Positions 1 to 8,612 of a DNA stretch of 53,956 nucleotides are shown here, one piece after another. The notes below the pieces were generated by a model. It saw only the letters and a list, made by a program, of their open reading frames with translations. It was not told where the DNA came from and did no database searches. Origin of the DNA: Paracoccaceae bacterium (lineage in GTDB: Bacteria; Pseudomonadota; Alphaproteobacteria; Rhodobacterales; Rhodobacteraceae); assembly GCA_029244725.1 (NCBI GenBank), contig JAQWQJ010000121.1, forward strand, positions 1-53,956. Reading direction: 5' to 3'. Made by a program: the position numbers and the translations under genes. Position 1 is the first letter of the stretch, and each line of letters starts with the position of its first letter.

Positions 1-138
1 CGGTGTTCCAAAGGCCCAATTTGGACTATATTTGAAGGAATGTGAGTGGCGTTTTAACAACAGTGACCCGTCAGTGCAATTATCACAGCTAAGACAATGG
101 GTTAAGAAGTATTTGAACTAGTTATCTGGGTCAGCCCC
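1..138 (+). mobile_element. IS1595-family insertion sequence, right-end fragment
   Basis: This is the 3' end of an insertion sequence. It holds the last codons of a transposase followed by a terminal sequence reading GGGGCTGACCCAGATAAC from the outside in. Bases 3-138 are the perfect reverse complement of 53821-53956 at the other end of the window, so this is a repeated element. The boundary at 138/139 is set by where the two copies stop matching. IS1595 elements are known to end in GGGGCTG-like inverted repeats and to make 8-bp target duplications; the outer flank is not in the window, so no duplication can be checked. The insertion lies inside a glycosyltransferase gene. Confidence 0.85.
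2..121 (+). CDS. IS1595-family (ISXO2-like) transposase, C-terminal fragment
   Basis: The frame is open from the window edge and ends at TAG 119-121, giving 39 residues. The fragment contains YLKECEWRFN, the typical C-terminal signature of the DDE transposase of IS1595/ISXO2 elements, followed by a short basic tail ending KKYLN. The catalytic DDE/DDN residues lie upstream, outside the window. The stop codon sits in CTAG, which also gives the stop of the truncated glycosyltransferase frame on the opposite strand. The rest of the gene is not visible, so its integrity is unknown. Confidence 0.8.
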   Translation, partial: GVPKAQFGLYLKECEWRFNNSDPSVQLSQLRQWVKKYLN

Positions 139-942
139 TAACGCTTTAACAATTTTAGGCTCTCGGTGTAGGGGCACCATGATTGACACCGAGGGATTTG
201 CGGGCAAGTCGCTTTCTTCAGGCCTTTCATCGCGGTCAGGAAGGGAATGCGACGCCAGCGCCAAAGATTTCAGTACTGCTGATGACAGCGATAGCGTGAT
301 GGCTAAGATTGTCAGTATCACCAGAACCGTACTGGGCCAGAGAATTGCACACGCAAGCAAAGAGATTGCCATTGCCAGACCTAGCAGACTTCTACGTTGA
401 GTATGTTCAGCTAGTCCGCGACAACTTTCTGATTTGGGAATGTCATGCGCGGCGCGATCTGCCAATTGGTCCTTGAATGCATTCTGAATTGCAGCCGCTA
501 TTTCGGACGGAGAGCTAATTACCGGAGTGATCAGACCAAATTGGTCTTCTAAGTCGGCGTAGGCATTGTCGAAGTCAGATAGTTGACTGACAGCAAGACG
601 CACAACCCCGTTTGAGACATTTAGCGGGAAGGTTTTATGCCTTAAGCAATTATCTAGCCCAATGCTTTCTAGCAAATCAGGATCAATGATCGATATGTCT
701 CGCTGCCGAGGTGCTTCCCACTGCATCGCAAGATGATCATACAGTGCAGGCTCTAGGACACTTCCCTGAGTTAGAAGTGCTTTGCCAAGAGGTACGCCTA
801 ACTGCTTGTGAAGCGACAATCCTTCCAGCAGGTCACCGACGGAAAGTGCACCAGAACCAAGCAGCATCTGCCCCAACGGTACACGATCAGATTTTGGGTC
901 ACTTTCACCTAAGCGCCTGAAATGTGAAGCAATCTGATTCAT
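139..942 (-). pseudogene. IS-truncated glycosyltransferase with MshEN-like N-terminal domain
   Basis: The start is taken at ATG 942, just after a GGGCGGG stretch; a TTG at 978 is the only alternative. Residues about 14-70 contain two LG-x-x-L repeats (VPLGQMLLGSG and VPLGKALLTQG) typical of the GspE-N/MshEN fold, some members of which bind cyclic di-GMP. Two hydrophobic segments follow at about residues 185-230. The frame then enters the opening strand of a family 2 glycosyltransferase (SVSIMVPLHREPKI). After 268 native codons it meets the IS end, which adds GADPDN and a stop. The catalytic domain is therefore lost from this copy. The intact gene probably made an envelope or exopolysaccharide glycosyltransferase. 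It lies 60 nt downstream of carA on the same strand. Confidence 0.75.
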
Positions 943-1002
943 GGTCCCGCCCAAAGTCACTTTGGGTAGGATGATCAATCACAGTTAAAAAACCGATAAA
1001 GT

Positions 1003-2157
1003 TTAAGCGTTTGCAGCCATTGCGTCGGCGAACCGCTCAAACAAGTAAAAGCTGTCCTGTGGACCTGGGCTGGCCTCGGGATGATGCTGGACACTAAACA
1101 CGGGACGGTCAGTCATGCGAATACCACAGTTTGAGCCATCGAACAGCGACACGTGACTTTCTTCGACGCCGTCGGGCAAGGTTTGTGCATCTACCGCAAA
1201 ACCGTGGTTCATAGACGTGATCTCAACCTTTCCAGTCGTGTAATCCTTAACTGGGTGGTTCGCACCGTGGTGACCGTGGTTCATTTTGATGGTCTTTGCA
1301 CCAAGCGCTAATGCGAGCATTTGGTGGCCAAGGCAAATTCCAAAAACGGGCAGGTTGGTGTCGTCCAAGATCGATTTAATCATCGGAACCGCGTATTCAC
1401 CCGTGGCTGCAGGATCGCCAGGGCCGTTTGAAAGAAATACACCGTCGGGTTTGTGTGCAAGTACGTCCTCAGCCGTTGCGCTTGCTGGCAGGACAGTTAC
1501 GTCGCATCCAGCGCTGGCAAGGCAACGTAGGATGTTACGCTTTGCGCCATAGTCGACAGCTACAACTTTGAACTTAGGGTTGTCTTGGCGTGGGTAGCCG
1601 TCTGGCCAAGCCCAACGCATTTCATTCCAGCGGTAAGACTGGGCGCAAGTTACGTCCTTCGCAAGATCGAGACCTTCTAAACCCGAGAATGCGCGGGCCT
1701 CGGCTACCAAGGCTTCAACGTCGAAATTTCCTTCGGGATCGTGAGACAACGCAACATGGGGTGAACCCTGCTGGCGGATCGCACGTGTCAGGCGGCGTGT
1801 ATCAATACCACCGATTGCAATGCGTTCCCGAGCCGACATCCATTTGTTCAGATTGTCGACTGAGCGCCAGTTAGACGGTTCGGTGGGATCCCACTTAACG
1901 ACCATGCCTGCGGCGACAGGATCGCCGGTTTCATCGTCTTCCGGTGTCACACCAGTGTTGCCGATATGTGGGAAGGTAAACGTCACAATCTGGCCCGCAT
2001 AGGACGGGTCTGTCATGATTTCCTGATAACCGGTCATTGCGGTATTAAAGCAAAGCTCAGCGGTTGTGGTGCCGGTTGCCCCGAACCCTCGACCATAAAA
2101 TACGGTTCCATCTGCAAGGGCGAGGCACGCGGTCGGACGGGCTGAAGTGGAGGTCAT
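1003..2157 (-). CDS. carA: carbamoyl-phosphate synthase small subunit
   Basis: CarA is the glutaminase subunit of carbamoyl-phosphate synthase. It releases ammonia from glutamine for the large subunit, feeding arginine and pyrimidine synthesis in the cytoplasm. The 384-residue frame has the usual length. The N-terminal CPSase small-chain domain begins around LALADGTVFYGRGFG. The class I glutamine amidotransferase domain shows SNGPGDP, the nucleophile elbow GICLGHQ (Cys about 275) and the His/Glu pair in QHHPEASPGP. The ATG at 2157 follows GAGGA at a good distance. carB is not in the window. The divergent gene is yqeY, with about 148 nt between the starts. Confidence 0.97.
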   Translation of the reverse strand: MTSTSARPTACLALADGTVFYGRGFGATGTTTAELCFNTAMTGYQEIMTDPSYAGQIVTFTFPHIGNTGVTPEDDETGDPVAAGMVVKWDPTEPSNWRSVDNLNKWMSARERIAIGGIDTRRLTRAIRQQGSPHVALSHDPEGNFDVEALVAEARAFSGLEGLDLAKDVTCAQSYRWNEMRWAWPDGYPRQDNPKFKVVAVDYGAKRNILRCLASAGCDVTVLPASATAEDVLAHKPDGVFLSNGPGDPAATGEYAVPMIKSILDDTNLPVFGICLGHQMLALALGAKTIKMNHGHHGANHPVKDYTTGKVEITSMNHGFAVDAQTLPDGVEESHVSLFDGSNCGIRMTDRPVFSVQHHPEASPGPQDSFYLFERFADAMAANA

Positions 2158-2305
2158 GGAATCCTCGTAAAATGGGGCTAAATCGCGCGGAAACTAGGCT
2201 CGGGGCATGGGGGTGTCAAGGCCACGCGGACCAGTCATTTCGCCTTTTGCTTGCTCTGACGCCAAACTGCCAGTATGAGAGCGCGCACAGCAAAAGGAGA
2301 ACGCG

Positions 2306-2764
2306 ATGTCTTTGCGTGGTCAGGTAAGTTCAGAACTTAAAGTGGCGATGAAAAACAAAGCCGTTGCTCGTCTATCGACTTTGCGTTTGATTAATGCGGC
2401 GATCAAAGATCGCGACATTGCTGCGCGTGCCGATGGCAACGACGAAGGCGTCGGTGACGACGAAATTCTAAGTATCTTGGGGAAAATGGCGAAGCAGCGC
2501 CAAGAAAGCGCGCGTTCCTACGAAGAGGGCGGTCGTCTTGAGTTGGCTGAAAAAGAGCTAGCGGAAATCGTTGTGATTGGGGAATTTCTGCCAGCGCAAT
2601 TAGACGAAGATGCCGTCAACAAGGCAATTTCAGATGCGATTTCTTCGGTTGGTGCAGAATCAATCCGTGACATGGGCAAAGTCATGGGCGCATTAAAATC
2701 CAAATATACTGGCCAGATGGATTTTGGCTCGGTTGGGCCGAAAGTAAAAGCTATGCTTGGCTAA
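2306..2764 (+). CDS. GatB/YqeY domain protein
   Basis: This is a 152-residue protein of the YqeY family, related to the tail domain of the GatB amidotransferase subunit that contacts tRNA. The cellular role of stand-alone YqeY proteins is not settled. The sequence starts SLRGQVSSELKVAMKNK, has the expected mostly helical composition, and ends with the family's MGKVMGALKSKY and VKAMLG segments. The ATG at 2306 is preceded by AAGGAGA. Its stop overlaps the stop of the convergent DUF2244 gene by 4 nt. Confidence 0.9.
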   Translation: MSLRGQVSSELKVAMKNKAVARLSTLRLINAAIKDRDIAARADGNDEGVGDDEILSILGKMAKQRQESARSYEEGGRLELAEKELAEIVVIGEFLPAQLDEDAVNKAISDAISSVGAESIRDMGKVMGALKSKYTGQMDFGSVGPKVKAMLG

Positions 2765-3243
2765 TTGACCTTTGCCAATTCGCCGCGCAACTCAGAATAA
2801 AGCTTGTTGCGTTCGTCTTTTGATAGGAAAGCGCCTATTTCAACTTCGCGCCCATTGCCCTTTAGCGTTACATAGTCAGGCACCGGACCCTTATCCTGAT
2901 GCAGATGTGTAGTCGCCCAGTAAACATTGCATGACCAGCTTTGGACGGGCTTTTTGGGCTGATGTCTGGTCAGCGTGATCTCATCCTCTGTGATACTGAG
3001 TTCTTCTAGTACCTCGCCATCACGGTAGCTTTTTTGTAGTCCGAACCATAATCCCGCGATGGCGACTGCCATGAATGGCATTAAGCTCCACAAGACAATT
3101 GTTCCCAGCAACGCAAATGCAGGCAGGGCAAGTAGAAGCGTGGCTATAGATATAACGATCACGAATCCCAGCTTAGGCAGTGATCTATACGGCCAAATTT
3201 CCAGCCGCGTTTCGTTTTGATGGCGAGACCATTCGTAGGGCAT
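2761..3243 (-). CDS. DUF2244 membrane protein
   Basis: This is a 160-residue integral membrane protein of the DUF2244 type, whose function is unknown. After a short cytoplasmic start (MPYEWSRHQ) with the typical WPYRSLPK segment there are two close hydrophobic helices at about residues 30-75, then a soluble C-terminal domain ending GAFLSKDERNKLYSELR. I chose ATG 3243 because the family usually begins MPYEW. An in-frame ATG at 3294 would add 17 residues. No clear ribosome site precedes 3243, so the start is open. The 3' end overlaps yqeY tail to tail. Confidence 0.8.
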   Translation of the reverse strand: MPYEWSRHQNETRLEIWPYRSLPKLGFVIVISIATLLLALPAFALLGTIVLWSLMPFMAVAIAGLWFGLQKSYRDGEVLEELSITEDEITLTRHQPKKPVQSWSCNVYWATTHLHQDKGPVPDYVTLKGNGREVEIGAFLSKDERNKLYSELRGELAKVN

Positions 3244-3317
3244 GCACGAAAGGTACGTCGGCGGTGATCCGTTGAACACCGCCTTTTTGCGCATCTTAGT
3301 ATCGCAATATCGAAGGT

Positions 3318-3773
3318 TTAGCCTTTGCAGGAGTCTGCGAAATGCTCTTCAAACAACATGCTCCAGCTTGAGCCGTAGCCGCTCACCATCATCTCTGCCA
3401 TGTCGCCGTAACCCTCCCAATTGCTATGGGTCAGCTCTACACGGGTTTCAGTCGCGCTCAGAGGGGTGAAGTGTACGTCAACCTGGCCGGTTTGCTCGGC
3501 GGGTAGGCCCATGTGGAAATCAAACTGAACGTGGCTGTGCGGGTTTACAACGCGGAATGTGCCCCAGTGATGTTCTTTATCGTCTGCGGCAAGCTCTAGG
3601 ATCTTACCGCCAACCTGTGCGTCCGCAGTTAGCGACTTGGCCGGAGCTTTGGCCCACATCAAGGACATTGAGCGTTTTTCGAGCGGCCACCAGCGAGGCA
3701 TGTCGACAAAGGTTTCAAACGCCCTTTGCTGAGGGCAGGGAACGTCGACGGTTTTGACAACAGGATCAATCAT
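3318..3773 (-). CDS. SRPBCC / AHSA1-like domain protein
   Basis: This is a 151-residue START/AHSA1-like protein, a helix-grip fold that binds hydrophobic ligands. It starts MIDPVVKTVDVPCPQQRAF, and the family-type WWPLEKRS and WSMLFEEHF segments are visible. The ATG at 3773 follows AAGGAAGC with good spacing and lies 11 nt after the stop of the ArsR gene. The pair forms the common two-gene unit of an ArsR repressor followed by a SRPBCC protein. No ligand can be assigned from the sequence. Confidence 0.88.
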   Translation of the reverse strand: MIDPVVKTVDVPCPQQRAFETFVDMPRWWPLEKRSMSLMWAKAPAKSLTADAQVGGKILELAADDKEHHWGTFRVVNPHSHVQFDFHMGLPAEQTGQVDVHFTPLSATETRVELTHSNWEGYGDMAEMMVSGYGSSWSMLFEEHFADSCKG

Positions 3774-3784
3774 TATAGCTTCCT

Positions 3785-4096
3785 TTAGTGTTCGCGGTTT
3801 TGTTTGTGAATTTCGGCGGCAAAGGCCCCCAGCGCGTCGTTCCAAAATCCGTCTAGATAGGACTTGATGGCCTCTAATCCGACATGGTCGATTTCATAAA
3901 TGCGCCGAGTTCCAGCAATTTGAACTTTTACCAGTTGTGCTTCTTGCAGCACTTTTAAGTGTTGTGAGATTGCAGGACGGCTGACCGGAAATTGTTGCGC
4001 AAGCGATGCAACATTGTTTGGACGCTCCGCAATTTTTTCAAACAGCGAACGTCTTGTTGGATCTGCGAGTGCTGAAATTGCCTTATCGTAAGCCAT
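3785..4096 (-). CDS. ArsR-family transcriptional regulator
   Basis: This is a 103-residue winged-helix repressor. Residues 8-85 match the ArsR fold: ALADPTRRSLFEKIAE, then the recognition helix in SRPAISQHLKVLQEA, then the wing around QIAGTRRIYEID. It lacks an obvious cysteine metal site, so it probably belongs to the non-metal branch usually paired with SRPBCC proteins. It is cotranscribed with the SRPBCC gene 11 nt downstream. An inverted repeat sits directly in front of its start and is a good candidate for an autoregulatory operator. Confidence 0.92.
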   Translation of the reverse strand: MAYDKAISALADPTRRSLFEKIAERPNNVASLAQQFPVSRPAISQHLKVLQEAQLVKVQIAGTRRIYEIDHVGLEAIKSYLDGFWNDALGAFAAEIHKQNREH

Positions 4097-4097
4097 A

Positions 4098-4110
4098 ACT
4101 TACCGTAAGT
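4098..4110. promoter_or_regulatory. candidate ArsR operator
   Basis: ACTTACCGTAAGT is a 13-base perfect inverted repeat around a single central C. It lies one base upstream of the ATG of the ArsR gene (minus strand). A second small palindrome, GGTTACC, lies just beyond it at about 4115-4121. A repressor bound here would block initiation of the ArsR-SRPBCC unit. This is inference from position and symmetry. Confidence 0.5.
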
Positions 4111-4150
4111 GAGTGGTTACCATATGTCAACTAAGATTAGTTTGTGCCCA

Positions 4151-4184
4151 AAAAGGAAAAAGGCCCCGGAAAACCGGAGCCTTT
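4151..4184 (-). terminator. Rho-independent terminator of ctaD
   Basis: The stem is AAAGGCcCCGG and CCGGaGCCTTT around an AAAA loop, with one mismatch. On the minus strand a T-rich run follows it (A-rich at 4151-4160 on the plus strand). It lies about 25 nt after the ctaD stop and before the ArsR promoter. Confidence 0.8.
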
Positions 4185-4208
4185 CTATTATCTGCATATC
4201 AAACGCTA

Positions 4209-5885
4209 TTAGTGCGCTGGACCTTTGTCCCAGTCTTCCTGCTTTGGAAGAATTTCAAAGGTGTGCTCTGGTGGAGGGCACGGAAGCGTCCATTCAAGCG
4301 TATCAGCATATTCGTTCCACGGGTTATTCTCGGTCACACGGCGACCAGCGAGAAGTGTGTAGAACATGATACCGATGAAGAAAATGAACGACGCGAATGA
4401 TAGGAAAGCACCCCATGAGGAGATGTAGTTCCAATATTCAAATGCCTCAGGATAATCGATGTAACGGCGCGGCATGCCCTGACGACCCAAGAAGTGCTGT
4501 GGGAAGAAGGTAATGTTTGCACCGATGAACATAGTCCAGAAGTGAATGTGGCCAGCCCATTCAGGATACATACGGCCCGACATTTTCGGTAGGTAAAAGT
4601 AGATACCGGCAAAAATTGCGAACACAGCACCCAGCGACATCACATAGTGGAAGTGAGCAACCACATAGTAAGTGTCATGGTAAGCGCGGTCGATGCCAGC
4701 CTGTGAAAGAACCACACCAGTCACACCACCAAGTGTGAACAGAATTAGGAACCCGAGGGCAAACAGCATGGGCGTTTTGAATTCGATTGAACCGCCCCAC
4801 ATCGTTGCGATCCATGAGAAAATCTTGACGCCGGTAGGCACCGCAATAACCATCGTGGCCAGCATGAAGTAAGACTGCTGTGTCAACGACATACCAACGG
4901 TGTACATGTGGTGTGCCCAAACGACGAAGCCAAGCGCGCCAATTGCAACCATCGCATAAACCATTGGCAGGTAGCCAAACACAGGTTTGCGCGAGAACGT
5001 TGCGATGACGTGGCTGACAATACCGAAGCCAGGAACAATAACGATGTACACTTCTGGGTGTCCGAAGAACCACAGAATGTGCTGATACAGGATCGGATCA
5101 CCACCGCCAGCTGGATCAAAGAAGGTCGTTCCGAAGTTACGATCTGTCAAAAGCATGGTGATCGCGCCCGCCAGAACTGGCAGCGAAAGAAGGATCAACC
5201 AAGCTGTTACGAAGATAGACCATGAGAACAAAGGAACTTTGTGCAGGGTCATGCCTGGCGTACGCATGTTCAGGAATGTCGTGATCATATTGATCGCGCC
5301 AAGGATCGATGAAGCACCAGACAAGTGAACCGCGAAAATCGCAAAGTCCATCGACGAGCCTGCTTCGCGTGTTGAAAGTGGCGCATAAAGCACCCAGCCA
5401 ACGCCCGAACCCATTTGGTCGTTACCGCCAGGTGACAGCATTGAAGCAACACCCAAAGCAACGCCAGCAACATACATCCAGAACGAAAGGTTGTTCATTC
5501 TTGGGAATGCCATGTCCGGTGCACCGATTTGCAACGGCATGAAGTAGTTGCCGAAACCGCCGAAGAGGGCCGGAATAACAACGAAGAACATCATTAGAAC
5601 GCCGTGATATGTAATCATCACGTTCCAGAGGTGTCCGTTAGGGGTACATTCGCCTTCTGCTGCGGCTGATAAGAAGCGCGCGCCTTCAAGACACATGTAC
5701 TGAACACCCGGCTCCATAAGCTCGAGGCGCATATAAACGGTGAAACTAACCGAAATCAGGCCGACGAATGCCGAAACGAAAAGGTAAAGAATACCGATAT
5801 CTTTGTGGTTGGTAGACATGAACCAACGGGTAAAGAACCCTCGGTTGTCTTCATGTTCGTGGCTGTGAATGGCCGCGTCTGCCAT
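4209..5885 (-). CDS. ctaD: cytochrome c oxidase (aa3) subunit I
   Basis: This is the catalytic heme a/a3-CuB subunit of the proton-pumping aa3 oxidase. The 558-residue frame has the usual twelve hydrophobic helices. Visible landmarks are STNHKDIG at the start, the heme a His in ITYHGVLM, the D-channel region [13 protein letters not shown], the CuB His with the proton-gating Glu in [12 protein letters not shown], the CuB pair in WAHHMYT, and the two heme ligands in [14 protein letters not shown] 5885 follows GGAGG; an upstream extension to 5948 is not needed. It stands alone, without ctaC or ctaE, next to the cytochrome c550 gene, an arrangement known in Paracoccus. An FNR-like box lies about 107 nt upstream. 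Confidence 0.97.
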   Translation of the reverse strand: MADAAIHSHEHEDNRGFFTRWFMSTNHKDIGILYLFVSAFVGLISVSFTVYMRLELMEPGVQYMCLEGARFLSAAAEGECTPNGHLWNVMITYHGVLMMFFVVIPALFGGFGNYFMPLQIGAPDMAFPRMNNLSFWMYVAGVALGVASMLSPGGNDQMGSGVGWVLYAPLSTREAGSSMDFAIFAVHLSGASSILGAINMITTFLNMRTPGMTLHKVPLFSWSIFVTAWLILLSLPVLAGAITMLLTDRNFGTTFFDPAGGGDPILYQHILWFFGHPEVYIVIVPGFGIVSHVIATFSRKPVFGYLPMVYAMVAIGALGFVVWAHHMYTVGMSLTQQSYFMLATMVIAVPTGVKIFSWIATMWGGSIEFKTPMLFALGFLILFTLGGVTGVVLSQAGIDRAYHDTYYVVAHFHYVMSLGAVFAIFAGIYFYLPKMSGRMYPEWAGHIHFWTMFIGANITFFPQHFLGRQGMPRRYIDYPEAFEYWNYISSWGAFLSFASFIFFIGIMFYTLLAGRRVTENNPWNEYADTLEWTLPCPPPEHTFEILPKQEDWDKGPAH

Positions 5886-5991
5886 GTCTTGCCTCCTGCT
5901 GATGTGTACGAAAAGCGCAGAAATTTGACTTTCTGCGCCCATGATCAATTCGGGTTTTAGAATGCGGGGCCTTTGGGGGCAATGTTAGACT

Positions 5992-6005
5992 TTGACGCAG
6001 ATCAA
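5992..6005. promoter_or_regulatory. FNR/FnrL-type binding site before ctaD
   Basis: TTGACGCAGATCAA matches the FNR/FnrL consensus TTGAT-N4-ATCAA except at the fifth base. It lies in the 162-nt gap between cycA and ctaD, about 107 nt upstream of the ctaD start. Only ctaD transcribes away from it, so an oxygen-responsive effect on the aa3 oxidase is the natural reading. Whether it activates or represses depends on the transcription start, which I cannot place. Confidence 0.55.
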
Positions 6006-6047
6006 GAAAAAATGACGCGCCCCCCGTTGATTAAAGACAAAATGGCC

Positions 6048-6461
6048 TTATTCGACCACCGATTCTAAGTATGCGACGATATCTATTGGGTTCTTAACCC
6101 GTTGCTTAGTCATTTTTGAGCGTCCCGATTCGCCAGCGGCAGCTGAAAGGAATCCATTTGGATCAACGATGTAGGCTGCAAACCCTTCGGCATCCCAAAT
6201 CAAACCTGCTTCACCCGCGGTTTTCATGATCGACGAATAAGTAAATTCGGTTGATCCAGCCGCACGTCCGATCACTGCGTAGAGATTTGGGCCAGTTCGA
6301 CCACCTTTTAGGATCGCAGTGCCGTCTGGCGCTGTGATTGCATGGCAGGCTTTGCATTTGCGGAACTCTTTTGCGCCCTTTGCCGGATCACCCTCGCCCT
6401 CAGCATTGATCGGAGTCGCGAAAACGAAAAAAGCGGCGGCTGTTGTTAATATTTTCTTCAT
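6048..6461 (-). CDS. cycA: cytochrome c550-like class I cytochrome c
   Basis: This is a soluble periplasmic electron carrier expected to shuttle electrons from the bc1 complex to the aa3 oxidase. It has 137 residues with an N-terminal signal peptide (KKILTTAAAFFVFATPINA). The single heme site is CKACH, followed by the c550-type APDGT, KGGRTGPNLY and GR segments. The axial Met is probably the one in RSKMTKQ. ATG 6461 is preferred; an upstream GTG at 6473 would add four residues. It lies directly upstream of ctaD on the same strand, but the 162-nt gap suggests separate promoters. Confidence 0.92.
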   Translation of the reverse strand: MKKILTTAAAFFVFATPINAEGEGDPAKGAKEFRKCKACHAITAPDGTAILKGGRTGPNLYAVIGRAAGSTEFTYSSIMKTAGEAGLIWDAEGFAAYIVDPNGFLSAAAGESGRSKMTKQRVKNPIDIVAYLESVVE

Positions 6462-6549
6462 AACGGGTCTCACATTCGATCTTGCGCGTTTGATTACTCT
6501 ATACTCCTGATGACAGACAAAGCCATGTCATCGGATTGTCGCAGGTATT

Positions 6550-7206
6550 TTATGGCCGGCCTTCCACCACTCGGTCGAAGGCAGCCATAAGTGCGACATC
6601 GACGTCTGTTTGGGTAACTGGCAATCCCAGATCGACCAAAGACGTCACTCCGTGTTCGGTAATGCCACAAGGCACGATCCCTGAAAAATGATCCAAGTCG
6701 GGATCGACGTTGATTGAGATACCGTGAAAACTAACCCATTTGCGCAATCTAATGCCTATCGCCGCGATTTTGTCTTCGGCTTTGCCTCCCATTGACGTCA
6801 GAGGCTTGTCGTCGCGTTCGACCCACACGCCGACACGACCGTCGCGGATTTTGCCTCTGACGCCAAACTCGGCCAAAGTTTCAATGACCCAGTCCTCAAG
6901 TATCTTTACAAACGCTCGCACATCACGTCCGCGCTTGTTAAGGTCCAACATTACATAGACCACCCGCTGGCCTGGCCCGTGGTACGTGTATTGCCCACCA
7001 CGTTTGGATGTATGAACCGGAAATCTGTCTGGATCGGTTAGGTCTTCAAGCTTGGCACTGGTGCCGGCAGTATAAAGCGGAGGGTGCTCTAACAGCCAAA
7101 TCAACTCGTCTGCTTCGCCGGCGGTCATCTTGGCGACGTGATCCTCCATAAAGGCCACGGCGTCTTCGTAGGGGACAAGCGTGTCCGAGATTTTCCATTC
7201 GACCAT
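6550..7206 (-). CDS. lipB: octanoyl-[ACP]:protein octanoyltransferase
   Basis: LipB moves the octanoyl group from acyl carrier protein to the lipoyl domains of dehydrogenase complexes, the first step of endogenous lipoate synthesis. The 218-residue frame shows [12 protein letters not shown], the active-site lysine region [23 protein letters not shown] and the catalytic Cys in GIVPCGI. The start is taken at ATG 7206, only 4 nt after the stop of the upstream LytTR gene. The reading frame extends further upstream, but that part overlaps the LytTR gene. Confidence 0.95.
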   Translation of the reverse strand: MVEWKISDTLVPYEDAVAFMEDHVAKMTAGEADELIWLLEHPPLYTAGTSAKLEDLTDPDRFPVHTSKRGGQYTYHGPGQRVVYVMLDLNKRGRDVRAFVKILEDWVIETLAEFGVRGKIRDGRVGVWVERDDKPLTSMGGKAEDKIAAIGIRLRKWVSFHGISINVDPDLDHFSGIVPCGITEHGVTSLVDLGLPVTQTDVDVALMAAFDRVVEGRP

Positions 7207-7210
7207 GAAT

Positions 7211-8056
7211 TTACTTCGGCAATAGGCCTGCATCCTTGATTGCCGGTATATAGCTGCGGCTGACTGGAATTTCACGCCCATCTGACATTTTAAGAATCGC
7301 GCGGTCGCCGGTGCGCTTCGCTGAAGTGACTTGATCCAGCGCTACCCAGTGCGATCGATGTACTTGCATGCCCGCTTCACCACCGCACTCCTTAATCGCG
7401 TCAGACAGTCGGATAAGGACAAGTTCTTGCCCATTGGTCGTGGTGACCTCGACATAATGATCCGCGACGGAAAGTGAAATCAAACGCCCGCGCTTTTCAA
7501 GCGGTACACGATCAAGCAATTGGACGCTGTCGCTTTTCGGTGCTTCAGGGCTGCTTCCCATATCTGTAAAAAACAGGATAACGGCTATAATTGTCGCCGT
7601 TATAAATGTCGTGATCGCCAAAGATCCAAGATAGCCGGGTGTTATAGGAGATAGGCCCAACGCCGCCCAATTGACGCCAACGACAATCATGATGGCAGCA
7701 AGGCCAGTACCAACGCTGGTTAGGGCAATTGCAGTCCACTGAGACAAATTCTTGGCACGACCGAAGTCGGCAGAAAGCGCGCCAACAAACGTGCCGGCCG
7801 CAAACGTCGTAAAAGAGATAATGATCCAATAAATGATCAAAGGACCGGTCCGCATAAAGGTCGACGTACCAAACGGACCAGATATTCCAAGAATCAAAGC
7901 GATTCCCAATATTGCGGCCAGTATCTTTTTTGAGGAATAATGACGTCGCACTTCACGAAGCGCGAATAACGTGTGGCTGTCACTCACGAATTGTCTCCTC
8001 CATTCGGCATAGTCACTGTTCCAATCGCTCAGCACGCAGGATTTCATCTTAGTCAT
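7211..8056 (-). CDS. membrane-anchored LytTR DNA-binding regulator
   Basis: This 281-residue protein has four hydrophobic helices at about residues 45-170. A C-terminal LytTR DNA-binding domain at about 185-280 shows [11 protein letters not shown], the [11 protein letters not shown] segment and [10 protein letters not shown], all typical of the family. There is no receiver or kinase domain, so this is a one-component membrane-tethered regulator whose signal is unknown. It ends 4 nt before lipB and probably shares a transcript with it. The divergent gene is the DUF2306 frame. Confidence 0.9.
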   Translation of the reverse strand: MTKMKSCVLSDWNSDYAEWRRQFVSDSHTLFALREVRRHYSSKKILAAILGIALILGISGPFGTSTFMRTGPLIIYWIIISFTTFAAGTFVGALSADFGRAKNLSQWTAIALTSVGTGLAAIMIVVGVNWAALGLSPITPGYLGSLAITTFITATIIAVILFFTDMGSSPEAPKSDSVQLLDRVPLEKRGRLISLSVADHYVEVTTTNGQELVLIRLSDAIKECGGEAGMQVHRSHWVALDQVTSAKRTGDRAILKMSDGREIPVSRSYIPAIKDAGLLPK

Positions 8057-8076
8057 CGAATTTCAACAATCCAAAT

Positions 8077-8586
8077 ATGGAAATCCTGACTATGGAACAT
8101 TTTCTTGCGGCACCGCTTTATATCCAAATCCACGCCACGTTTGCACTATACGCCCTGATCGTTGGGCCATTGGCGATTTATCGCAAACGTCGTGATATTT
8201 TACACAAAACAATAGGCTACTCATGGATCATATCCATGGTGATCGTTGCTATCAGTTCATTCTGGATTTCAAGCTTTGGCGTCATAGGCCCCTTCAGTCC
8301 GATCCATTTGCTATCGTTCTGGACGCTGTTTGTGGTTTTCCGTGCTATAAACTTTGCGCGCATCGGCAAAATCGTCGCCCATGCCGAGATGCTTCGTTGG
8401 CTGTACTGGGGTGGTTTGTGGGTCGCCTTCGCGCTTAATTTCCTGCCTGGTCGCATGTCAAACCGCATCGTGTTTGGGCGCGATGAAGCAGAAGTGATGG
8501 CCATCGTTGCGATCCTTTTGGTCGCTGGCACCTTCTTGATTGCCTCGCGTTGGAGGGGCATCCAACGCCGTCTTTCACTGGGCTAA
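8077..8586 (+). CDS. DUF2306-like integral membrane protein
   Basis: This is a 169-residue membrane protein with four predicted helices. It has an early HATFALYALIVGP segment and conserved-looking HKTIGYSW and HLLSFWTL motifs typical of DUF2306 proteins, whose role is unknown. ATG 8077 and ATG 8092 are both possible starts. It is divergent from the LytTR regulator with a 20-nt gap between the two starts, so their promoters must overlap the coding regions. Confidence 0.75.
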   Translation: MEILTMEHFLAAPLYIQIHATFALYALIVGPLAIYRKRRDILHKTIGYSWIISMVIVAISSFWISSFGVIGPFSPIHLLSFWTLFVVFRAINFARIGKIVAHAEMLRWLYWGGLWVAFALNFLPGRMSNRIVFGRDEAEVMAIVAILLVAGTFLIASRWRGIQRRLSLG

Positions 8587-8612
8587 GATTTCCACCAATT
8601 GGGGCTTCACAT

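Noticed and set aside
5886-5948. N-terminal extension of ctaD by 21 residues
   Set aside because: The extension is unlike subunit I proteins, and a GGAGG site precedes the ATG at 5885.
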